Assembly (NCBI RefSeq): GCF_037126465.1
Contig: NW_026999351.1
Location: 1,736,001-1,800,000, forward strand
DNA from: Ornithodoros turicata
Taxonomy: Eukaryota; Arthropoda; Arachnida; Ixodida; Argasidae
Length of the DNA: 64,000 nucleotides
Direction: 5' to 3'
Below, piece after piece: positions 57,845 through 64,000 of this stretch. The stretch's first letter is position 1; the number at the start of each line of letters is the position of its first letter. The position numbers and the translations under genes are program-made. The notes beneath the pieces are model-generated. The model made no database searches and was not told the origin of the DNA. It saw only the letters and a list, made by a program, of their open reading frames with translations.

Positions 57845-58909
57845 TTGTGATTATGAGTTACCTATACCAACTAGCCCACCGTCTTTCATGGCTGTATTCT
57901 ATTAGCTTGCACAGCGCATATACTGATTTACGTCTGAGTTTTGACATGGTAGCTACTGACAACATAGTTTCTGAAACATTCAACACTACCCAGTACCAGC
58001 TGCGTTATCTATATTCGCCTTTTGTTTTCTGTGCCAAACAAATTGATCTTACCCCACACATTCATGTCACGGCACCGAACACAAGCATATTCGTGTGTTG
58101 GGACACTTGAACTCTTTCTTTTTCTGACCGCATAGCATGGTATATGCACTTACAATATTTATGCTGAAGTCGTAAATGTAAAACCAATTGCCGGCTCGCT
58201 TTATGACTTTCAGATGACACAGTTGCTGCAATTGCGCTGCGCTGTGGAGATAGCACGGATACACTATTCACTAAGGTGTGTGCTATTTATTTCAAACTTT
58301 ATTTAGCAATGGAGACCCACAATGTCACCTGCTTTCATTACCATATCTTTCTTTGTGCTATACTGTGTAATACAATAATTTCAAAGCGACGTCCTACCGC
58401 TTCATCCAGTCATCCTGGAGAAACACCGCAGCTACGAGCTCTATGTTGACAGGCAGCTGGTCTGCGCATGTGACGGAGCAGCACAAGCCGTTTCTGCTTT
58501 TTTGCTACCTTTTGGATTATTAACATTGTCTACCCTATGAAGGCACTTAACACATTAACATTTATTGAGATAGCGCTTGCTGGGCTCTCCGAAACAAAAC
58601 CAAGGGTAAAATGTTTGGAATTCATTACCTTTGGAAACCATTATATGACAACAAAATAAATATTCTTGTAAAGTTGCCAATTACGTTTTGTAGTTTGTGC
58701 TTGCCATCGATCAATGATACATGGTTCGGGCGTGCGTTTTGGTGTTCAAGCAACAGTATAAAATAAGGTACTGCACAAGCATATATCAACGCTGATGCAC
58801 GTAACAACAAGTGGTTGTCAAGGCACATCCCAAGCATATCTCATGTACACCATGGAACACCCCATGTTACGTACAGCATGTTACGCACCATTTTGTACGC
58901 CCCAAGGGG

Positions 58910-59195
58910 AATAATGCACACGCTCGAAGAGGTATAATTTATGCACGTCTAAGGTGTGCATATATACCTTCGCCAAGATATCGTTTATATACCCTCGGGT
59001 ATTCATATATCCCTTTGCAAAGGTATAGTTTATGCACCCCTAAGGTGTTCATGTATACCTCCACGGAGGTATAGTTTGTATACCCCCTATATATTTATAT
59101 ATACCTTTGTCGAGGTATAATTTATATATCACCAGAGGTATACTTCCATGAAGGTATAGACAGTATATGCCTTAGGCGGGGGTATAAATTCATGC
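58910..59195. repeat. TATACC palindromic word repeat, right arm
   Basis: Mirror of 18,690-18,970, including TATACCTCCACGGAGGTATA at 59,054-59,073. Palindromic words are largely kept between arms. Confidence 0.8.
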
Positions 59196-60411
59196 CAAAA
59201 AAGGTACGAGTTATTGCACGTCCGATTTATACCATTGAAACAACCAGAAAACCAAGAAAATGACTTATGGCGTAGATTACTTAGGGAATCTTCGAAGACA
59301 GCTACACGTGGCTATTGAATCAGCAACCCATCCTTTCTGCACATTCCTTCTCCCCGGAGACTAAGCCTTGGGTACCACTAAAATTTTGTTCCTTGTCTGA
59401 GAACTCATCTGTTATTTGCGCCTCGTTGTCTGCTGAGGTCGTCAGTATGAACCAGCTAGTCTGCGCCCTTTCATTATCATCACGGGACGTGCCGGTTGCA
59501 TTGACCTCAGCTCACTTGCTGATTTGCTAGCACTACCAAACAGTCAAGGTGATAATCAGCCATCAACTCTGATTGATACCGAAGCTTTATTGCAAGGCAA
59601 TTGCACCAAATACTACACTACGTTTACACAGCTAAGCTTGAAACATTGCTTACAGGGTGGACTTCCTTCGTAGTTGCTTACGTTGAGCGGCAGATCTGAA
59701 ATACTAAAATGCGCGGCAGTGCACACACGCGTACATTCTTATTGTCCTCTGCCGTTTGTCCTCGGCTTGTCGCCTGTCCTCCTGACTCAGCAACGAAATC
59801 ACGACAAAGGATGTGGTATATCGGAAATATCTCGTTCCAGAACTGCGTATATTTATTACAAAGCGAGCTTCTCTGTGAAGCAATAGGTCGCTCAGATAAA
59901 CACACTTCTGATATAGTGAACTAGAATTAGAGGTGTGCTGAGCGATGGATAGTAGGCTCACGAAGCCAACTTGGATGTTTTTCAGTCTGCGCGGGGAAGC
60001 TGGCAGTTCATCATCCGTATATCACGCATTTAAGGAAGATGGATTGTCTGAGTGAGGCCTCCACTATTTTTGATCATCAGCATACAACATTAACGTTACA
60101 CAAACAATCTTAACAAAGTTTAACACCGCATAACTTCATTCAATAACGATCATCACATTTACAACAGAGACAATTGATACATTGTCCCATCGCAAACAAA
60201 CGGCTCAACGGCTGACTACTTATGCTTACTTATGCTTACGGCTTATGTCTATGAAGGTTAAGCATGACCACCTAAAGTATCGTTGACAGAAATAGCTCAT
60301 CGCGGCGGACGCCGTCAACTCTTTTCATGACGAAAGATAAACATTGTTATCTGCTAGCAGTGACGGTGCCATGGAGGGACTGCCATCCCCCTCAGCGAGG
60401 AGAGCAATATA

Positions 60412-60760
60412 TCGGATGTTTCAGTTAAATTCGCGAACCGGTGCACCAATCGAATAACTTGTATATTTGTATTCTTATATAATTACATATGTTTATCTTT
60501 TTATAAGAATGTTCATTTGTTAAGTATCTGTCTGACCCCTCCTACAAGCTGCGCTGAATGAGTGGGAGGCGGTCATTATTTAAATAAAAATTCAAATGAA
60601 TTTCACGCAAAAACATTATTCATGGCGCCGTCGCTTTCGATGTGGCTACTACCCCTTTGGCACCTTCAGTGGACATCTTTTAGAGAAAAATCTCCAGCCG
60701 AAGCGGGTCACTGCAGTAATTAATCAAAAGAAAAAAGAAAAATGTGTTTTTATGTTCACG
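60412..60760. mobile_element. Half MITE (GGATGTTTCAGTTAA end), right arm
   Basis: Counterpart of 16,860-17,203; see the complete element at 42,436-43,164. Confidence 0.6.
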
Positions 60761-60892
60761 CGCAACCTTCAAAGTTGCGCAACCGCGCAACGGTTCAGTT
60801 CTAGTTCAGCTCCAAAACGGCGTTTACGGTTGCGGTTTGGTGCAGTTCCGGTTCGGCCAAAAATAACGGTTAGTAACAGTTGAGGAAAAATA

Positions 60893-60964
60893 CGTCGCCA
60901 CACCAGCATTGGACAGCTGTTTCGGCCTTATTGGGCCTTCATCAGCAATGCGTAGGTGGGCGAC
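60893..60964 (-). ncRNA. Type I hammerhead ribozyme 1
   Basis: Read on the minus strand: CTGATGA core (60,944-60,938), stem II GGCC-CAATAA-GGCC, GAAA core, a very short stem III with self-complementary AGCT loop (GAAAC-AGCT-GTC), predicted cleavage after the C at 60,912. Stem I is GCATTG/CAATGC, then an internal loop, then GTCGCC/GGCGAC. The stem I internal loop and the six-base loop 2 are positioned for the usual tertiary contact. An extra A sits between CTGATGA and stem II, a deviation from consensus. Confidence 0.85.
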
Positions 60965-61128
60965 GTTTGAGCGACTGGCGTCGGAAGGTCACGTGGAACG
61001 TGATGTCCTCCCGTCAGGGTGAGTGACTCACCTCTGAAAGCCCAGTGCGAAGCCAGTAAAGTATCAAATGAGGAAAAATAGCATACGCTCTTTGGCTGCA
61101 TGTTGAACATATGTTTGTAAGTCCCAAA

Positions 61129-61200
61129 CGTCGCCACACCAGCATTGGACAGCTGTTTCGGCCTTATTGGGCCTTCATCAGCAATGCGTAGGTGGGCGAC
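61129..61200 (-). ncRNA. Type I hammerhead ribozyme 2
   Basis: Same core and stems as ribozyme 1; predicted cleavage after 61,148. Co-cleavage with ribozyme 1 would release a 236-nt RNA (61,147 down to 60,912). Confidence 0.85.
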
Positions 61201-61449
61201 GTTTGAGCGAGTGGCGTCGGAAGGTCACGTGGAACGTGATGTCCTCCCGTCAGGGTGAGTGACTGTTAGTAACAGTGTTCGTTTCAGATTGGTTCGACTC
61301 TCTGACACAAATAGTCTCAATAAACAAGTGCACGGTTCATAATCTATGCATGGACGTAGGTAAGTGGGACACTTACACTTTTTGTCCTCCATGACGAAGC
61401 AAAAAGCTCAGAGGAAGAAAAAAAAGTGCAATGAACCACTCAATAAGTT

Positions 61450-63480
61450 TGTGAAGGGTACCTGTTATCAGGGCGCAAAACTATTCCACTAGTAAAACCG
61501 CGATCTAGCACGTTGAGTCTTCTGACACGGTCACATGAAATAGCTGCTTTGTGAGCTGCACAAGCAAGCTGCTTTGAAAAAAAAAAGAAAAACTTCTACA
61601 CTGAAAATAGCCACACACTGGAATACTGAGGTCGTCGTAGTTCGAAAAAAAAAAACGCTTTGTGTGCGGCAATCGCATTCTGTCAAAGATCACGTGCCCG
61701 GCTTGAATCGAGGGGTACACGCCTGCAATGCTTCGCATAGACCACTAACACTAGTCCACCTTACTGCTGACGTCATCCGAGGAGAACACAGGTTTCCAAG
61801 CGGACGATAATGCTGGTGGGTGACGTCATAGTATCCTGCTCCGGACGAAACACCCTAGTACGGAACTTTTGTTTTTTTTGCTCTTCGCATTTCGGTCATC
61901 ATCATTGTCATTGTCATTGTCATCATTTACGAATTAACTACCAGCGCAAAAAGCATTAGTTTGTTGTATTCGGCATCGAGAAGTGCTCCGTGTTCGGTGT
62001 GATGCTCACCTTTACAAAAAAAAAAAAAAATCCTTGCGGAGTCTCCCTTTAACCTAACCCAACCGAACCAGGTGTACAAGTGACAAGTGTTATTGCGTAT
62101 TTAAAACGCGTAATGTGTCATGGTTATCTCTGTCCTGTCGTTCGCCTTGACATTCGCAAACCAAATTTAAAACCATCCGGATAACCTACACTTGCAAAGT
62201 AGTTTGACGGCACTCAGAGCGCGTGATGTAGGATAACCATCCAAGAATCAGCCGCGTTTTGAGTTGCCTCCAACTTTACGCAACCTCACGTTATAGCTCT
62301 TGTAGCACAGTTTGAACAATTATCGCACAAGTGGCAAATGAGCATCAATCTGTTATAGAGTGACATATTGAACAGCAATATTGAACACAAGACAGCGGCA
62401 GCAGCCACTTAGTCGAATCGAAGTACCAAGCACGACACGACCAGGTAATCTGGAGCAGATGAACGTCATGTCATGGATATTTAGCACAGGCATCCATTTC
62501 GTCGTAATGGCTGTCTGGTAGGTTCCAGTTACGACGGGACAGCGCTTTTATCTCGCTGTATTTCTTTGCACATTGCTTCAAGAAGCACAGCTGTAGGAAA
62601 AAAAGGAGAAACGATTATTGTTTAGCACGGAAAGTAGAGCGACTTTGTCCATTATGACATTCCGGTTACCTGTGACAATTCGTGCGTAAGCCAGACGGGG
62701 AGGTACCTTAATGATAGGCTTATGTAACATGCTACATCTCTAAAATCAGGGACAGAAAACAATTTGGCGCTGCACTCAGGAGCATCTGGCTACTGACCTA
62801 TATTAGGGAGCACTCGGGTTTTCGCCAGACAGAGAGATCAGTGCACTAGAGCGATATTCGAATCTCTCACGATGCGTGACAGAAAAGAAAGCTGTCAGTG
62901 CACTTTGCATTGAGCTTCAACTACGGGAGATTGCCTATCTAGAGGCTTCTCCTGTGTAGCCAATGTGCCCTGTATTCCCTTGTTCCCTCCCATTACCCTT
63001 TTATTTTCCTGCGGTGCACAGCATAAACTTCAGCTGTTACTCAGCGCCTATGTTGTGTCGTCGATGGTTGCTGCGCTGTGTTGTTGCGTTCATTAAACAG
63101 ATCGCACCATGGACGTACACATAGATGAACGCCTGTGTCTGAATCCAAATCGCGGTCCAATAACGTGAATCGTATGAGAGTTATTCAACTTTAGACCCAT
63201 CGTCATTTCAGCTGAGTCGTTGAAATGAAAGCATCGGCACGCGAATTCGCTTTGTTTTTTCCTTGGCAAAAATAAACATACATGTGATATACGTAGAACT
63301 GTACATGAAGACATGCGACGTTGTCCAAACTCACTTGGATAGCCAATGACTTTCCCGTCGTGTATTGTGCGCTATTTGAGTACAAAATGCATCTCCGCGG
63401 CTATATGAATCATGAACCTTCGAACATTTTTCTGTTTCGTGCCACGCAACCAGGGATTGTGACGGGAAACAGATGCTGAA
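61450..63480. other. Right-arm spacer without gene
   Basis: Mirror of 14,770-16,790. Repeats and A-runs only; no gene recognised. Confidence 0.4.
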
Positions 63481-63489
63481 ACTATGAAC

Positions 63490-63700
63490 GGTATCTACCT
63501 GAATTTCATCGGAAACAAAAATAGAAACAGAAATGATAATGGTTTCGTTACTAACACCAGAAACCGAAACAGAAACAAAAATGTATTTTCATTCGTCTTA
63601 CCAAAATCGGGAACAGAAACGAGAACGGAGCCCGACACCGAAAGAGCTGAGGCACAAAAACAACCGAAATACATCCTGCAGGAACGGAAATCGTTACCAA
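63490..63700. repeat. GAAAC word repeat, right arm copy
   Basis: Complement of the GTTTC word repeat at 14,555-14,765. Confidence 0.5.
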
Positions 63701-64000
63701 TATTTAATCACCAATGAATGAAAACAGTAAGGAATACAATAAGCGGGGAACTTCGAGGGACAAAAAATGGAAGACTGGCTAGTCGCTGACGGCCGGTAAT
63801 GACAAAAGCGGCAGTCCAGATTATATCAACATTTGACCAAGATTGATAGTGATGGATAAAGGTATGGAACAGCCGGCGTTTTATGAAAGGCATTAGCTCG
63901 GTAATAGGTAGTACGAGCTTGTCTTGGTAGAGCGACTGATTTTCCTGAGAGACTTCAGTGGCAAAGCGTTCCACCGAACTTGCGTAAGATTAATGTAGAA

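Larger units (their letters stand above)
51514..58659 (+). pseudogene. SAMD3-like multi-exon gene, right-arm copy
   Basis: Mirror of the left copy, on the plus strand. E1 51,514-51,684; E2 51,971-52,150; E3 52,276-52,362; E4 52,500-52,591; E5 from 54,276; E6 54,554-54,679; E7 58,214-58,275; last exon about 58,385-58,659 with AATAAA overlapping its stop. Private lesions: a one-base difference in E1, 2 bp lost and 1 bp gained in E3 (87 against 88 nt) so the DRALDL block is out of phase with E2, and TAG in E4 where the left copy has CAG. A 2.8-kb transposon (54,834-57,637) lies between E6 and E7. The shared T6 frame change in the last exon is also present. The left copy is the better preserved one. 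Confidence 0.6.
60881..61264 (-). mobile_element. Retrozyme: tandem hammerhead-ribozyme retroelement with 12-bp TSD
   Basis: A 384-bp insertion found only in the right arm, flanked by perfect GTTAGTAACAGT duplications (60,869-60,880 and 61,265-61,276). It consists of one full 236-bp unit plus a partial second unit. The 136-bp block 60,893-61,028 is repeated at 61,129-61,264 with one small difference, and TGAGGAAAAATA occurs at 60,881 and 61,069. Each block contains a hammerhead on the minus strand. No protein is coded. Known biology: metazoan retrozymes are small non-autonomous retroelements whose tandem hammerheads cut transcripts into monomers that circularise; Penelope-like machinery is the proposed mobiliser. 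Confidence 0.85.
60770..61410. other. Right-arm-only block hosting the retrozyme
   Basis: Relative to the left arm (junction near 16,845), about 640 bp are extra. Outside the retrozyme it consists of GGTTCAGTT, GGTTGCGG and GGTTCGG words (60,785-60,870) and unassigned sequence to 61,410. The retrozyme therefore landed in sequence that was itself gained on the right or lost on the left. Confidence 0.6.
49605..64000 (-). repeat. Giant inverted repeat, right arm (runs off window)
   Basis: Reverse complement of the left arm (49,605 pairs with 25,306; 64,000 with 14,256). It is about 3.3 kb longer because of one-sided insertions: the 2,804-bp transposon at 54,834, a ~640-bp block around 60,770-61,410 that includes the retrozyme, and ~100 bp at about 58,770-58,870. 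It lacks the 275 bp found at 17,650-17,925. Confidence 0.95.

Noticed and set aside
14256..64000. The whole inverted repeat as one giant transposon with >11-kb TIRs
   Set aside because: The inner ends show no transposon tips or TSD, and one falls inside a LINE leader; a segmental inverted duplication is simpler. The outer ends are not visible, so this is not excluded.
14256..64000. The inverted repeat as a pure assembly artefact
   Set aside because: One-sided insertions with clean TSDs and several arm-specific lesions show real divergence; wrongly joined haplotypes remain possible and need long reads.
1..64000. CRISPR arrays, operons or bacterial insertion sequences
   Set aside because: No regular repeat-spacer array, no ribosome-binding-site-led gene clusters; the introns and element types are eukaryotic.

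Overview
This is eukaryotic DNA with no bacterial-style gene organisation: GT..AG introns, microsatellites, an Sm-class spliceosomal RNA-type gene (U6), and a very dense load of transposable elements (TEs). Penelope-like elements, BEN-domain proteins, SAMD3-like proteins, CACTA-like transposases and TATACAGGGTGT-type MITEs in one place suggest a chelicerate, most likely an ixodid tick. That assignment is an inference from repeat vocabulary, not a database result. I see no convincing intact single-copy host protein gene. Almost every recognisable coding segment belongs to a mobile or multicopy family and carries frameshifts, stops or insertions.

Layout. (1) 1-14.2 kb: intergenic repeats, including a MITE with a perfect 14-bp direct repeat, two copies of one Penelope-like element in opposite orientation (3.88-5.98 kb minus, 12.16-12.91 kb plus), a tRNA-derived SINE and two foldback hairpins. 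(2) 14,256-25,306 and 49,605-64,000 are the two arms of a very large inverted repeat with a 24.3 kb spacer; the right arm is cut by the window end. Each arm carries the same divergent gene pair: a C2H2 zinc-finger gene with an LYFDEFE/NPIG core and a multi-exon SAMD3-like gene. Both genes are decayed, and the two arms have partly different lesions. (3) Spacer, 25.3-49.6 kb: a LINE ORF1 fragment, an unrecognised spliced gene candidate, a 2.8-kb non-autonomous hAT element with an 8-bp target-site duplication (TSD), a broken CACTA/tnp2-like transposase on the minus strand, a five-exon BEN-domain gene on the plus strand, a GIY-YIG fragment of another Penelope-like element, a LINE reverse-transcriptase tail, and a U6 snRNA-like gene that keeps its TATA box.

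Dated insertions. The inverted repeat works as an internal clock, because the other arm shows the empty site. Only the right arm contains a 2,804-bp DNA transposon with ~845-bp terminal inverted repeats (TIRs) and a 3-bp TSD (54,834-57,637), and a 384-bp insertion with a perfect 12-bp TSD (60,881-61,264). The latter carries two tandem type I hammerhead ribozymes 236 nt apart, i.e. a metazoan retrozyme. I regard this as the most exciting object in the window. A second recurrent oddity is a series of 150-350-bp segments built from one short word and its reverse complement (GATATCC, TATACC, GGACGTCC, GGACATCC, CCACTT, GTTGAC, CAATATGG), several with a TACCCAGTAAAC-like end.

Interplay. There is no metabolic pathway or operon here. 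The organisation is nested mobile elements: word elements and MITEs sit inside the CACTA gene, the BEN gene and the LINE ORF1; a transposon sits inside the SAMD3-like gene of one arm.
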